This document shows, piece by piece, positions 16,401 to 25,097 of a stretch of 64,000 bases of DNA. The notes under the pieces are model-generated. The model saw only the letters and a list, made by a program, of their open reading frames with translations, searched no databases and was not told the origin of the DNA. The stretch lies in contig NZ_JAUFQE010000001.1 in assembly GCF_030409755.1 (NCBI RefSeq), positions 806,001 to 870,000 on the forward strand. Direction: 5' to 3'. A program made the translations under genes and the position numbers. This DNA is from Vibrio lentus. GTDB lineage: Bacteria; Pseudomonadota; Gammaproteobacteria; Enterobacterales; Vibrionaceae. Positions within the stretch are counted from its first letter, which is position 1, and each line of letters begins with the position of its first letter.

Positions 16401-19212
16401 CACTAACACTCACCAATTCCGGGTCAGCACCATCTTTTACGATCCATTCAAACCGACCCTCACCTAATGGCGTACCATCAAGATCATTACCTTCAATGAT
16501 CATTGGCAAAGTAAAAGAGTCTTTAAACAATTCGTGATTAAGTGGCTTGTTCAACACAAGCGTCACATTAGCCAATACATCATCACCGCTTGAAGATCCA
16601 GCTAACGTCAACGTAAAGATCGTTTCACCACCGACTTGAGCGGTAATAACCTTTCCGTCAGCAGATAAGGTGTAGGACAACGGAAACAGGATTTCACTGG
16701 TTGTGAGGTTCAAGGCATCAAGTTGATTTAAGGTGCCGCTATTGAAAACCAATGAGTCTGGGTCTGGGTTGTCAGATTCACCTAAAACGGTAAATTGGCC
16801 AATTACGGTTTGTACGCCGTCCGCAACATCCGTTTCTGTCGTCGTCGCATTTCCATCAAGTATCTGCCCGGCATCACCATCGAAAATATCGATAACCGCA
16901 GTGCCATTTCCGAAGTCGTTACTGCTATCGCCGGCGACATAGTTGAAACTAATGTTTTGAGCTACGGTGTGATCTAAGTTTCTGTTGGCGACAAACGTCC
17001 AGTGACCATTTGCAAAAACGGTTAAAACACCTTCATCAAGAGTAAAAGAAACTGGCGCACTACCGGATATTGTTTGTGTCGTTCCATCAACTTCAACACT
17101 TTTTATTGTCAGCTGTGTATCAAGGTCGATATCATTATTCAATACATTTCCTGACGTGACCTCACCTTCTATCACATCATAAGACTCATCGAAAATTAAC
17201 GGCTCCGAATCTTTGATTACAATAGGTAGATGGCCAATTACTAACTCTGTGGTGTTGTCCGCGTCAGTTTGTAAACCTTCAATAACCAGTGCAGTCTGAA
17301 TTGAATCTAATCCTGCTTCTTGGTCAATCGCCTTATAGAAGTTGATATTTACGTTGCTGCCAGATATAGCAGCATCGAATACAGTTTCGCCATCGCTTCG
17401 TGTTCCAACAAGGCTTTGTTTGTCAGCCGATACCGCTATGGTGATGGATAGGCCTTGAGAGGTTAATGACTCAGCTAGACTTTGATCATCACCAAACGAG
17501 AAGTCTGCAAAATCGATGCGAATATCTGATGTTTGTGTTTCATCGCCAAAAATACCGATGACGTTTTCCGAAAACACCACAGACTCAGGAAGAATAATCG
17601 TCGGCATGTCATCGATGGCTTCGTTGCCGACGGTATTGAAAACTTTTGCGTCAATCGTCCATTCAGCAGACGAATCTAGGGCAGAAATATCAATATTCTC
17701 CACCAGCCAGTTACCCGCAGAATCAACAACACCTTCAAAGACTAGAGTCTGAGCCCCGTCGCTTACTTCAATGTAAACTGGCAGTCCTTCTGCAACATTG
17801 GTTGTACCCTGCATGGTTGTAAGTTGGCCACTACGAAACGCCAAAATACTAAAGCCATCTAACGTATCAATATCAATAACAGGCGAAACGGTATCAATAA
17901 CAATTACCCCTGAACTATTGACTGCGGTCGCTGGGTTACCTGCGATATCAATAGTTTCAGCCTCGATGGTAATACTGCCATCAGCAAAGCTCGTTAAATC
18001 GACGCCTTCCACAGACCAAGTACCATTGACTACCGTTGCCGTCAGAACGATAACATTGGTGGTGCTGTCTGAAATACGGATATTGACCGTTTGACCATCC
18101 TCAACATTTTGCACGGTACCAAAGAATTTGGCAGATTGGATTTCGAAACTGTTGAGAACACCATCCCCGCCATCATCAACACTTGCTGTAATACTCGCAA
18201 GCGTGTCCTTAACGATGGTATCGGTCGCTGTTGTAGGGTTTCCTGCAATATCGACGGTACTAGCAACGACAGTGAGATCACCTTCGGCAAAGCTAGAATA
18301 ATCTTGAGAAACTAGTGTCCACGTGCCGCCTGAAACGGTGGTTGTGTATTCTTGTGTGAGACCTTGGCTGTCGGTAATAGAAATGCTTATCGTCTGGCCA
18401 TCTTCGACATTGGCAACAGTACCGACTAGCACTCCGTTGGAAATTTCAAATTGGTTGTAAAATTCGTCACCAAAGCCATCAAAATCGACATCGATTGTGG
18501 CTAGGGTGTCTTTGATTGTGGAATCGTTAGCGGTAATGCTATTTCCAAAGTCATCTGCAATGATCGCGTCAACCTTAAGGTCACCTTCCGCGAGAGAAGA
18601 AAGATCGACGCCGTCGACGACATAAGCTTCGTCATTTGTGATTGCGGAAGTGGTGACTGTGTTGCCATTAACATCGGTGATGGTCAGAACAACAGTACGC
18701 CCGTCTCGAACATCCACAGCCGTGCCCGTAATCGTGACACCTGGCACTTCGAACTGGTTTTCGTAACCGTCACCACCATCCAAAATATCGACGGTTAATA
18801 TTGCGCTAGGTAGCAGCGCATCTAGGTTGCCATCGTTTGAATTGGTGTCTTCTTCTTCATATTCTGTGGGACGAGTATCAAAGCCCGCGTCTGCGAGTGT
18901 TTCGTCTAATGTGGAGCGGACATAAGCAATAAAAGAAGCGCTAGAGCTAGGCTGATCGTTGGCAGAGTTCTGTTGCTGAGGAGCACTTTCGATGTTGTTG
19001 ACGAGTTGAGTCACCACCTCTTCCAACTGTTGTTCAACAGCGGCTATTTGCGGCTCAGTGAGAGGTTGAGTCTGATCCAAGTTCTGAGGCTCAATACTCA
19101 CAACTTGCACACCTTCAACTTTGGGTTGTGATGCGGGCACTTGAAGCCAAGTACCATCTGCAAGCACCTGCCAAACAACGCCACCAACTTCGATATATAA
19201 AATAGGATCCAT
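10042..19212 (-). CDS. Giant type I secreted repetitive adhesin (BapA/LapA-like, 3056 aa)
   Basis: Cell-surface or secreted biofilm/attachment protein. The N-terminal ~130 residues (ILYIEVGGVVWQVLADGTW, then a Gln-rich coiled segment) look like a retention module of LapA-type adhesins. Residues about 139-238, 239-338 and 339-440 are three Ig-like modules of about 100 residues each sharing DGxGDxxxNxFEI, VEDGQT and DIAGNPxT. Then come cadherin/VCBS-like modules (DESYDVIEGEV...GNVLNNDIDLD) and many 'VEDxxxxxL...' domains. A single RTX-like turn (IGGTGSDNF) near residue 2940 precedes a C-terminal T1SS-substrate domain (SYDVIQDFDTSPDTDAIDLT, last ~120 residues). The chain is acidic, as expected for Ca2+-dependent folding outside the cell. 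It has only four cysteines, all at residues 2277-2522. ATG 19212 follows GGAAGAGG. First gene of the operon. Confidence 0.93.
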   Translation of the reverse strand: MDPILYIEVGGVVWQVLADGTWLQVPASQPKVEGVQVVSIEPQNLDQTQPLTEPQIAAVEQQLEEVVTQLVNNIESAPQQQNSANDQPSSSASFIAYVRSTLDETLADAGFDTRPTEYEEEDTNSNDGNLDALLPSAILTVDILDGGDGYENQFEVPGVTITGTAVDVRDGRTVVLTITDVNGNTVTTSAITNDEAYVVDGVDLSSLAEGDLKVDAIIADDFGNSITANDSTIKDTLATIDVDFDGFGDEFYNQFEISNGVLVGTVANVEDGQTISISITDSQGLTQEYTTTVSGGTWTLVSQDYSSFAEGDLTVVASTVDIAGNPTTATDTIVKDTLASITASVDDGGDGVLNSFEIQSAKFFGTVQNVEDGQTVNIRISDSTTNVIVLTATVVNGTWSVEGVDLTSFADGSITIEAETIDIAGNPATAVNSSGVIVIDTVSPVIDIDTLDGFSILAFRSGQLTTMQGTTNVAEGLPVYIEVSDGAQTLVFEGVVDSAGNWLVENIDISALDSSAEWTIDAKVFNTVGNEAIDDMPTIILPESVVFSENVIGIFGDETQTSDIRIDFADFSFGDDQSLAESLTSQGLSITIAVSADKQSLVGTRSDGETVFDAAISGSNVNINFYKAIDQEAGLDSIQTALVIEGLQTDADNTTELVIGHLPIVIKDSEPLIFDESYDVIEGEVTSGNVLNNDIDLDTQLTIKSVEVDGTTQTISGSAPVSFTLDEGVLTVFANGHWTFVANRNLDHTVAQNISFNYVAGDSSNDFGNGTAVIDIFDGDAGQILDGNATTTETDVADGVQTVIGQFTVLGESDNPDPDSLVFNSGTLNQLDALNLTTSEILFPLSYTLSADGKVITAQVGGETIFTLTLAGSSSGDDVLANVTLVLNKPLNHELFKDSFTLPMIIEGNDLDGTPLGEGRFEWIVKDGADPELVSVSDAAVDESNLTSGITSSTGVFSVNLGSDYEGALYFSAADQPLLFSGGVQIVYTVSPGGELLTGYVGSVSAENIAFTLSFPPTDNQVDSDVTYTFTLNKGLDQSSSTDQIPFVVTARDDDNDETKLSLNVSVTDGGEPTIGSGTVELSEIPVADSTPSGIGSTANVTLAVTAGNDPLVFLGLDVATGQAVLDSDGIAVTSNSEALTWRDNGNGTFDAVLSNGDAVFKIKLPDDFSLEANGSTNVNVVIELYQSIDHGSGLKDTELTIPASIVTIDSDGSRDTQESDIKIYDGKDPAFSIVGSISVDEDGLIGDNEQAGTEEPSPSISIIQGSDDIASVSINTAAFDALGYSSGGRAISLQEVNADGWYYAQDSSGNDIFRIRFNNDGTTEFNLYAPLDHATGDGENNLAVNFELVVTDVDGDSSDPAIYSVNVTDAVPTSRSGSIEMVEGDDLNGQFLTEEFAGADGAEIISFTYRNVTYTFDDVGTPIAINLINDYDSGSTYGQFTLSPDGSYQLTTNPNVSTDPTNPKIIDDIDYLVRDADGDEVISNAELVLDDNEGFIRYEDSETTEDNDAIIVVSVATGDVDQSETVTAIEFSEASLQGGSLYLDGVLLQVVDGKVMLSGNQLKAIDSQFTGPNGQLTYRPALHESNTTSTVILAINAIISTDTVPKELTADVSVSVLPVADAPDWSDSVFTYQSVEDDADPIKLDITAQLVDQDTSEELSYTISGIPDGLNITLNGNVVKEGKEYTQAQIDKMEIRADENLAGRFEFEITAIATEAGNSFADPNDKTAEIIHTVTVDISPDADTPILSVKDYKGLEDESITLEKVISGSLTDESESLNYQIEVQDGWSIQGGLFDLLGPNTYLVSAEAIENGTAYLIPKEDISSFTEDLYIKVTAVSYESTIDSLDPVNVTALSDTKTINIFLKGVVDEPNVVDGGNAHWEYDSDTKVISNQSVLNEDGLIRLDFVVQTSDDDVSEEINILLTNIPDGTLLVDSLGEPVSLTIAYVDDVTGPVFQVSNAQLNDLYLKPVTDFSGELELTVIAISTEPDGDSGEFPMTLKVELAPVVDQEDGQTVSTQGIEDSQIGLNLEPSVNQDVDGSESLTGYVIDSLPADLTLYFDGSVIDVPVSGLDLESLLDSTTPTLSELLSSGRLSVTATEDLSGTFSIPITYEVTDTSPTGATDVKDISGSISVTVDARVESDTRLESSGQLYISDDGSPVNVSDAVTFVDADMDGSEYLDYILIDVPDGYSLIIDHPNGAAQDVSGNWIISANGLTSDSIQELAQEILSGMTIASPSDTPVLDIVVRARVIDGEDSKYIDTSFQIQITGHDGGGGTCDPVGPPSPIQPDGEIKTPEGEDIDLTGLLNTNVASDPDNTISFYIPADSLPEGVEISGDGVIAEYDASGEVVGYSITADGLSKLTLTGLDEDFAGCIDFTIETIETSPCNGDTVTTQQTISIQVLPVVDDITVATDSTTIQEDIATDLNLELVLGDSVEDGQLITGEGNSATGKETVNSLTITVSNGGMLSESPADTGLLVDNGNGTWTVTDPSRLSDVLVTPPEHYSGEITLTVTANITDEADCVTETDTQDKTTVVTITVEPVADAANLVTEDIVGDEDNYISLSSLSAELIDQDGSENMSLALKGVPEGAVVAIKVGDSYQLVPNNGVDGGTFDGNPTYEWQLDPSQLANLVILPPRDFSGDINLSLEAITQEIGTTDIRYTASEFTVGVNPIGDKVEFFDLPEQLTGSEDDGIAIPLDANSFETNSDEFLSITVTVNATSDPSGLVGLDRIRIGSETSSFIRVGDIAQATILVKASSVDELEFFAGDAFGNLDITITGRTVDQNTVLGELVVDTGDPSSQDMTLIITPEPDAPLLSVEYSSIVAEASGTIPLGLDLSLVNPADSEVGFITIYDIPAGLTFSHGSMVDGQYVVDLADVPNLAITGGYDGVDPFELTIEPSAEIGNNQAVGLPQTVSVEFVADGDSTITATDDNDLLIGGTGSDNFVFESSGLGSAEVPSYDVIQDFDTSPDTDAIDLTSILGSLDLSTGVQARNYLDLEESGEGVTISIKPNGDEDVQQNILLADVTYDDLYQGDSSSALEAQILQKMIDDNNLTL

Positions 19213-19466
19213 CCTAAACCTCTTCCTTACAAAAACGCTGACATTGAGAACATCAATTTACTCAATAAAAGGGGAGAAAAATCAGCAAACAATCTCTTAT
19301 TAATACTAGCAAAAAACAAATCTTTAACAGTTAATTAATTATCACTGATACGCTGTAAAGTAAACCGATATGCTGTGACTTGCATTCAGTTATATGTTTT
19401 GTCACACAATACACCTTATGAATGTGTCATAATCTTGAAATTCAAGCGTTATTTTCAAGGAATATC
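19213..19466. promoter_or_regulatory. Divergent intergenic region, adhesin operon / M3 peptidase
   Basis: 254 bases, A/T-rich, between two divergent start codons, so it must hold both promoters. It contains TTAATTAATTATCACTGATA near 19330 and a GATA/GTTATATG stretch near 19390. I cannot assign specific operators. Confidence 0.45.
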
Positions 19467-21314
19467 ATGACTGCTACGAACTATCTCAACGAATTAAATC
19501 AAAAGTATCTTGCAACTCATAAAGCCAAAGAAGACTTCTTTTGGGATACTTACATGGGGATAAGTGACGACCATAATGGGTCAACACAAGCGCAAACTCA
19601 GTGGACCGAATTTCTTAGCGCGGCTGAACAGATAACCACTATCGAAAAGCACATTTCTGTCATTGACGAAATTCAAGACGCGGAAGAAAAAGAGAGCACA
19701 TTGACTGGACTAAATGGCTGGTTAGCAACCTTTAAACCTCACGCGATCGAATCTCAACAATCTCAAAAACTGAAAGCCGACCTCATCAAATTCGAAGCAG
19801 AGCTGTTTGAGAAAAAACAAAATCACGTAATGACTTACGTCAATGAGGCAGGTGAAGACACAGAAGGCTCGTTGCCCGTTCTGGGCTCTACAGTTAGAAG
19901 CAATAGTAATGAAAAAGTAAGACTTTCTGCACACCAAACATTACTCGATTTAGAACAGTGGCTATTGGTGAATGGTTTCATTGAACTGATCAAAAAACGT
20001 AACCAATTTGCTCAGTCACTGGGTTTCAACACCTTTTTTGATTACTCAGTAGTTAAAACTGAACAGATGACAACAGAGCAACTGTTTACGATCCTGGACG
20101 ACTTCGACGCACGTACGCGTGACAGCCATCAACAAAGCCTAGCGAACTTAGCTGCGCGGAAAGGCAAAAGTGCACTCGAAGCCCATAACTTCACCTACTC
20201 TTTCGCTGGTGATGTTATGAATGACCTTGACCCATATGTTCCCTTCTCAAAATCATTAAGACGCTGGATAGAGTCTTTTGGTCGCCTAAACATTGAATAC
20301 TCTCAAGCGACGTTGAAATTGGATTTACTTGATCGCAAAGGAAAATACCCTAACGGTTTCTGTCATGGCCCTATCCCTTCTTTCTATGACCAAGATGCTT
20401 GGGTTGCGGCTCAAGTTAATTTCACGAGCAACGCTAAGCCTGATCAAATAGGCAGTGGCTATGATGGGATTAACACGCTATTTCACGAAGGTGGTCACGC
20501 CGCGCATTTTGCTAACGTAAAAATGAATGCACCTTGTTTCTCTCAAGAATTCGCACCGACTTCGATGGCTTATGCTGAAACACAATCCATGTTCTGCGAC
20601 AGCTTGTTAAATGACGCTGATTGGCTAAAACAGTACGCTCTAAATGCGGACGGGCAACCTGTGCCAGATGATCTAATTAAAGCCATCATCGACAACAAAC
20701 AGCCCTTCCGAGCTTATCAAGAACGCAGTATTCTTGTGGTTCCATATTTCGAGCGAGCGCTGTACGAATTAGCTGATGAAGACCTCACGCCGGAAAAAAT
20801 CACGACACTTGCTCGTAGCAGTGAAAAGGCAATTCTTGAATTGGCTTGCAGCCCTCGTCCACTGATGGCGATCCCTCACTTATTGTCTGATGAAGCATCT
20901 TGCTCATACCAAGGTTATCTATTGGCTCACATGGCGGTGTATCAAACACGTGCTTATTTCACCGACAAGTTTGGTTACTTAACAGATAACCCAGAGATCG
21001 GGCCTTTGTTGGCGAAACACTATTGGCATAAAGGCAATAGCGTGAACCATAACGGTACAATCGAAAGCCTGACTGGGGAAGGTTTTAATGCCAAATATCT
21101 CGCTGACGAGTGTAACTTATCACCGCAAAAAGCTTGGGCTATTGAAGAGCAAAAGATTAAACAGCTGTCGACAAGAGAACGGGCGCCAGTCGCCGATTTG
21201 AATGCAAAGATATCGATCGTGGATGGGGCGACAGAGTTGGCGAATAATGATGAATCAAACAGCAAGATGTGTGATGAGTTTGAGCAATTTATCGTTGGAC
21301 AATACGGCCGATAA
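19467..21314 (+). CDS. M3-family zinc metallopeptidase (oligopeptidase)
   Basis: 615 residues, cytosolic oligopeptidase degrading short peptides. The zinc site HEGGH is at residues 340-344, followed by the second ligand region YAETQSMF, which is the M3 arrangement. Length and the substrate-tunnel segments (GFCHGPIPSFYDQDAWVAA; EGGHAAHF) fit the M3/M3B group rather than thermolysin types. An ATG 15 codons upstream (19422) exists, but AAGGAATATC directly before 19467 makes the latter the likely start. The gene diverges from the adhesin operon across about 250 bases. Directly after the stop come five 13-base tandem repeats. Confidence 0.87.
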   Translation: MTATNYLNELNQKYLATHKAKEDFFWDTYMGISDDHNGSTQAQTQWTEFLSAAEQITTIEKHISVIDEIQDAEEKESTLTGLNGWLATFKPHAIESQQSQKLKADLIKFEAELFEKKQNHVMTYVNEAGEDTEGSLPVLGSTVRSNSNEKVRLSAHQTLLDLEQWLLVNGFIELIKKRNQFAQSLGFNTFFDYSVVKTEQMTTEQLFTILDDFDARTRDSHQQSLANLAARKGKSALEAHNFTYSFAGDVMNDLDPYVPFSKSLRRWIESFGRLNIEYSQATLKLDLLDRKGKYPNGFCHGPIPSFYDQDAWVAAQVNFTSNAKPDQIGSGYDGINTLFHEGGHAAHFANVKMNAPCFSQEFAPTSMAYAETQSMFCDSLLNDADWLKQYALNADGQPVPDDLIKAIIDNKQPFRAYQERSILVVPYFERALYELADEDLTPEKITTLARSSEKAILELACSPRPLMAIPHLLSDEASCSYQGYLLAHMAVYQTRAYFTDKFGYLTDNPEIGPLLAKHYWHKGNSVNHNGTIESLTGEGFNAKYLADECNLSPQKAWAIEEQKIKQLSTRERAPVADLNAKISIVDGATELANNDESNSKMCDEFEQFIVGQYGR

Positions 21315-21379
21315 CAATAGTCGATAATAATAGTCGATAATAATAGTCGACAATAACAGTCGACAATAACAGTCGATAG
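21315..21379. repeat. Five tandem 13-base repeats after the M3 peptidase stop
   Basis: Units start at 21315, 21328, 21341, 21354 and 21367 with consensus TAATAGTCGATAA; the later copies carry C for T at two positions. The first copy begins at the base after the stop codon. Confidence 0.9.
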
Positions 21380-21424
21380 ATTGTGTTTGAGCCTCTGTAA
21401 GCAAGGTTGAACAAAAACTTAAAC

Positions 21425-21455
21425 GAAAAAAGGACGATAAACTATCGTCCTTTTT
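21425..21455. terminator. Bidirectional terminator
   Basis: Stem GGACGATA / TATCGTCC with A-run before and TTTTT after; lies between the convergent M3 peptidase and the next minus-strand gene. Confidence 0.8.
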
Positions 21456-21469
21456 ATTCAGCTTTGGAT

Positions 21470-21781
21470 CTATATCGTGACACATGCCGAGCGAGTTTCA
21501 GTATTAAACTCAACATCAACAGAATCAGCGCTTCTTAGTGATTTTCGATGAATGCCAAATACCTGCCCCGTCAAAACAATATAAAACTTCTCTGTTTTGA
21601 GTAATTTCCAAGCCTCATCAAGAGATTCAGCATAAACCTTGTTCTTGAGATCTTGTGGGCGAGTACCTGCAACTCTTCCATGTTTACGTGCCAATTCAAA
21701 TAGTCCGTTTCGATTCGGTTTACATGTAAACAGGGTATCATTTCCGTAAATAACACCCTTGGCAGTAATGTTCTTAACCAT
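21470..21781 (-). CDS. Small protein of unknown function (103 aa)
   Basis: Starting at ATG 21781 (MVKNITAKGVIYGNDTLF), which has GGAG eight bases upstream; a longer reading to 21832 has no such site. The sequence has alternating strands and basic residues (RKHGRVAGTRPQDLKNKV) but no motif I can name, no signal peptide and no membrane helix, so it is probably cytosolic. It stands alone between a terminator and the porin gene. Confidence 0.6.
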   Translation of the reverse strand: MVKNITAKGVIYGNDTLFTCKPNRNGLFELARKHGRVAGTRPQDLKNKVYAESLDEAWKLLKTEKFYIVLTGQVFGIHRKSLRSADSVDVEFNTETRSACVTI

Positions 21782-21926
21782 TACATTTCTCCAAATAATA
21801 ATTCCACTCATAACACTTGAGTGGCATACCACATGTCGATCTGTGGATGCTTAAACTGCATAAAGAAGAGAATATGGCGTAACGACCGGGCAAGCGATTA
21901 CACCATAGCAATCAAATTCAAAGCTC

Positions 21927-22967
21927 TTAGAAGTAGTAATAAGCTGCTGCGAATACGTGTGTTTCTTCGTCGTATTGCGCGCTAGTTTCGCCTATACGGT
22001 AACCGTCTAGATCTTGCTTGATATCGATACCCATGTCAGCGTTATCAGAGATACGGTACATTGCAGCGATGTTGATGTAAGACGCGTCTACATCCGCTTG
22101 GCCGTCAAGTTCGTTGTTGCTTGATGCGTAACCCGCTGCGATTGTTAGGTCTTCAGAAACTGTGTAGCCACCTGAAACGTAGTAACCTGTGTTCTTAACA
22201 GAGTCACTCTCTTCAATCCAAGAGTTCACACCTAACTTAAGAGCGCCGACTTTCAAGTTACCTGTTACCGTGTAAACTTCATAATCAGCTTCGTAATCAC
22301 GGTTTTCGTAACCAGCGTATAGGTTGAACACTTCTTGCTCTAGACCGATGTAACCGTTCACACCTTTGTCGAAGCCTTCATCGTTGCGAGAGTCTTTCGT
22401 TTCGAAGTAAGAGATACCGTAAGCAATGCCGCTTGTTGCACCTTGGAATTTAACAACGTTAAAGCCGTCAGAAGCATCACCAGCAGAAGCGCCAAACTCG
22501 TAAGTGTTGTCACCTGCGCCATCAACTTTATCTAGTGCTGTATCGTTTTCCCAACCGAATGAAGCGATACCGAAACCAGTGTCAAAACCAAGCCACGCTT
22601 TATCTACATCTGTTGCAGGGCCAGTATCGATACCGTTTGTCCAACCAGAAGTTGCTGCGTCATTCGCTGGAACATTATTGTCTGTCGTGTAGTTCACCAT
22701 CATGTCAGTTTCGAAGTAACCAACAATACGGTTGTTACGGTAGTTTACGGCAAGAGTAAGACCCGTTGCCCAGTCATCGTAGAACGCTTTAGAACCCGTG
22801 TCGTAGTAACCACCAACACCGAAAGAGCCTGATACTGAGAATTGATCTTTGTGCATTGAATCGAATGCAAACATGTCTTCGTTTTGGCTGTTCTGGCTGC
22901 TTGTGTTTACAGCAAAAGCTGAACTTGAGATGCTCGCAATCGCAAGTGCTACTAATGTCTTTTTCAT
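21927..22967 (-). CDS. Outer membrane porin (trimeric general porin type)
   Basis: 346 residues. Signal peptide MKKTLVALAIASISSSAFA, then alternating amphipathic strands and a C-terminal aromatic residue (AAYYYF) required for outer-membrane insertion by the BAM machinery. Acidic, Gly/Asn/Asp-rich loops fit a Gram-negative porin. Start taken as ATG 22967; the reading frame extends to a GTG three codons earlier. Different in sequence from the second porin at 34623, so the two probably have different permeability or regulation. Confidence 0.85.
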   Translation of the reverse strand: MKKTLVALAIASISSSAFAVNTSSQNSQNEDMFAFDSMHKDQFSVSGSFGVGGYYDTGSKAFYDDWATGLTLAVNYRNNRIVGYFETDMMVNYTTDNNVPANDAATSGWTNGIDTGPATDVDKAWLGFDTGFGIASFGWENDTALDKVDGAGDNTYEFGASAGDASDGFNVVKFQGATSGIAYGISYFETKDSRNDEGFDKGVNGYIGLEQEVFNLYAGYENRDYEADYEVYTVTGNLKVGALKLGVNSWIEESDSVKNTGYYVSGGYTVSEDLTIAAGYASSNNELDGQADVDASYINIAAMYRISDNADMGIDIKQDLDGYRIGETSAQYDEETHVFAAAYYYF

Positions 22968-23125
22968 GATAACCACTACCTGTCTATATTGATTTGGCCT
23001 TGTTAATCCGGCCTTTTGGAGTGGTGCTATTGTTCAAAAATTTCGTATATTGATATACCGTAAAATTACTGAAAATTTTATAGGTTTGGTGAATTAAATT
23101 ACATAATGATATGTTGATATGGCTT

Positions 23126-24127
23126 TTATATAGAGAAGCGCAAGCCGAGCGTAAAACCAATGTCGGTGCTGTTGTCCATATTACGGATGTTTTCGATCAT
23201 TAAAGCTTCAATGGCGAGTTGATTAAAACGATATCGATAACCCACAACCACTTCATTGGAAGGTTCTGAGAAATCTGGTTCATCCGTTGCCCACCCTTGA
23301 TAATTTAAAGACTCAACTAACAAACTGTGCCGAGCATTAAACATATACTCATACCCTAATGCCCAACTTGCGCTGAAACCCTCTAAACTAACTAAGTAGT
23401 CATCACCGTTACGGTGAACCAAACCTACCGTTGAAAAAAAGTTATGCCTTAAAGTGATAAAGCTGTAGTTAAGTTGGACGCCTTGTTCGAAGCTAGTTCT
23501 GGCAAACTGGCCACTTTTTACGTTGTTGTAAAATAAAGAGCCACCAGCAGAGAGCGACATCGACCCTCTAGAATGCAACAGAAGCTCATTGTAAAAAGTC
23601 AGCGCATTGGTTAAATCATCACCCTCAAAATCAGACACATGAACCCCTGCATGATTAAAATCCATGGTGAACTGATCTTCAGCCACTTCATCACGGCCAT
23701 TTTGTCCAATACCAAACAGATCGTGAAAACCCATCACAAAGCGGTCTAAACCATTATCTTTTGCAGTCACAACTCGGTAATCCAGCTCGGTTTTCCAAAT
23801 TGGAGATGCTTGCCACTCAATCGCAATATTTGACTGGTTTTGATAATAGTCGAGCGAATACGCGCTAGTGTGTGCCCATATACTGGCTTGGGTATAAGAG
23901 GACTTGAACTCAATAGTCCCCACCCTTTTGGGCTGAGCAGAACGAAGTTGTGTTGAAAGCACATTTGAATGAATAGGTGACTGCGCATACACAAACATTG
24001 GGGATGGGTTCGCGCTTGCAGTAGGATGAAAAAAAGTCAGTATCGAGACTGAAATACTCAGTAACGCCCTTAAACTTATCACAGTGTTTACTCGGTTGTA
24101 TAAATGCCCGATTTTATTAAAAAACAC
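23126..24127 (-). CDS. DUF3187-like outer membrane/periplasmic protein
   Basis: About 333 residues with an N-terminal signal segment (LRALLSISVSILTFFHPTASA). The mature part is rich in beta strands and ends in LGLRFSI, as in outer-membrane barrels. The segment MGFHDLFGIGQNGRDEV is the pattern I associate with DUF3187. Function unknown. The start is uncertain: the frame opens at GTG 24127 without a clear ribosome site, and a later GTG just before the signal peptide is an alternative. Divergent from the LuxR-type regulator gene. Confidence 0.6.
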   Translation of the reverse strand: MFFNKIGHLYNRVNTVISLRALLSISVSILTFFHPTASANPSPMFVYAQSPIHSNVLSTQLRSAQPKRVGTIEFKSSYTQASIWAHTSAYSLDYYQNQSNIAIEWQASPIWKTELDYRVVTAKDNGLDRFVMGFHDLFGIGQNGRDEVAEDQFTMDFNHAGVHVSDFEGDDLTNALTFYNELLLHSRGSMSLSAGGSLFYNNVKSGQFARTSFEQGVQLNYSFITLRHNFFSTVGLVHRNGDDYLVSLEGFSASWALGYEYMFNARHSLLVESLNYQGWATDEPDFSEPSNEVVVGYRYRFNQLAIEALMIENIRNMDNSTDIGFTLGLRFSI

Positions 24128-24302
24128 CGTTTAATTAATGCAGTAGATCTACCGCTTATCATCCTAACATTTAGATTAAAGAGTTATAAAAAAACGAAAA
24201 CTAGAACCACTCGAAAATGTAAACATCTTATCTTGCACTGTGCTTTACGAACGCATAGTCTTCGGGATATTAATCTGATGAATATATTGCTAAAGGAAAG
24301 AT

Positions 24303-25097
24303 GTGTCTGCTACTAACCTAAGTTTTGAACAGTTATTGATGAAGCAATCCTCGACCCTCATCAATAGTGATCCTAAGTGTTTTCAAGCCACTTGGTCAGA
24401 AGCGAGCTTTGACGTGCTTGATTGGTTTGGCATTGATCGTTTGACACTTTACCCAAATTCAATGGTTTTGGTCGAAGATGGCAAAACATTCTCCGTATCC
24501 AAAAAACACATCCCACCAGTCAATAAACAGAGCCTCATTGGTGGCAACTATCTTGATTATTTGAAGTTGCTAAAGACCAACGAAACTTATCTCGCATTCT
24601 CGAAAGACGAGCTCAAGAACACTCAAAATTACGTATTAAAGCAACTGTATAAAGAAGGCGGCCGATGGCACTGCATCATACCTCTACAGCTCTTTAATCA
24701 ACGTTGGGGAGCACTATCTTTCACCAACTTCCATGACACTGATACCAACTTCGATCTAGAAGATATTAAACGCCTGAAGTTGGTCTGTGAAATTTGGCTT
24801 TGTTACTGGCAACATTCGACCTTAGCAAGAACACTGAAACAAACTGAGAACCGTTTAGAAGACGACAGTGACAAACTGTTATTGCTGACGAAAAAACAGA
24901 CCAAGGTTTTGGCACTCATTGCCCAAGGCCTAAGTGCGAAAGAATGTGCGGAACAGCTCCACCTAAGCCCTCGAACTATAGAGTCACATAAGTACAGAAT
25001 GCTTGGATTACTCGATTTGAACAACCACAATGACCTTCTTCAGTTCGCGTTGCGTAATGGACTAGGTATTGCAGAAAGCATGCACGCGACACGCTAA
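24303..25097 (+). CDS. LuxR-type transcriptional regulator
   Basis: 264 residues. The N-terminal ~190 residues resemble a GAF-like/autoinducer-type sensor (GGRWHCIIPLQLFNQRWGALSFTNF). The C-terminal ~60 residues are a LuxR/GerE helix-turn-helix: LLTKKQTKVLALIAQGLSAKECAEQLHLSPRTIESHKYRMLGLL. Start GTG 24303 is preceded by AAAGGA seven bases upstream. Divergent from the DUF3187-like gene, which it may control (inference). The ligand is unknown; the sensor part lacks the Trp/Tyr pattern of classic acyl-homoserine-lactone receptors that I could confirm. Confidence 0.85.
   Translation: MSATNLSFEQLLMKQSSTLINSDPKCFQATWSEASFDVLDWFGIDRLTLYPNSMVLVEDGKTFSVSKKHIPPVNKQSLIGGNYLDYLKLLKTNETYLAFSKDELKNTQNYVLKQLYKEGGRWHCIIPLQLFNQRWGALSFTNFHDTDTNFDLEDIKRLKLVCEIWLCYWQHSTLARTLKQTENRLEDDSDKLLLLTKKQTKVLALIAQGLSAKECAEQLHLSPRTIESHKYRMLGLLDLNNHNDLLQFALRNGLGIAESMHATR

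Noticed and set aside
10664..18315. Many plus-strand frames of 60-120 codons opposite the adhesin gene
   Set aside because: Shadows of a very long biased gene; no ribosome sites or conserved patterns.
19030..19050. LapG site at IAAV (residues 56-59) of the adhesin
   Set aside because: It lies in a predicted helix and lacks the following Gly.
10042..19212. RTX toxin
   Set aside because: Only one GGxGxD-like turn near the C-terminus and no toxin or acyltransferase domain; the domain make-up is that of an adhesin.
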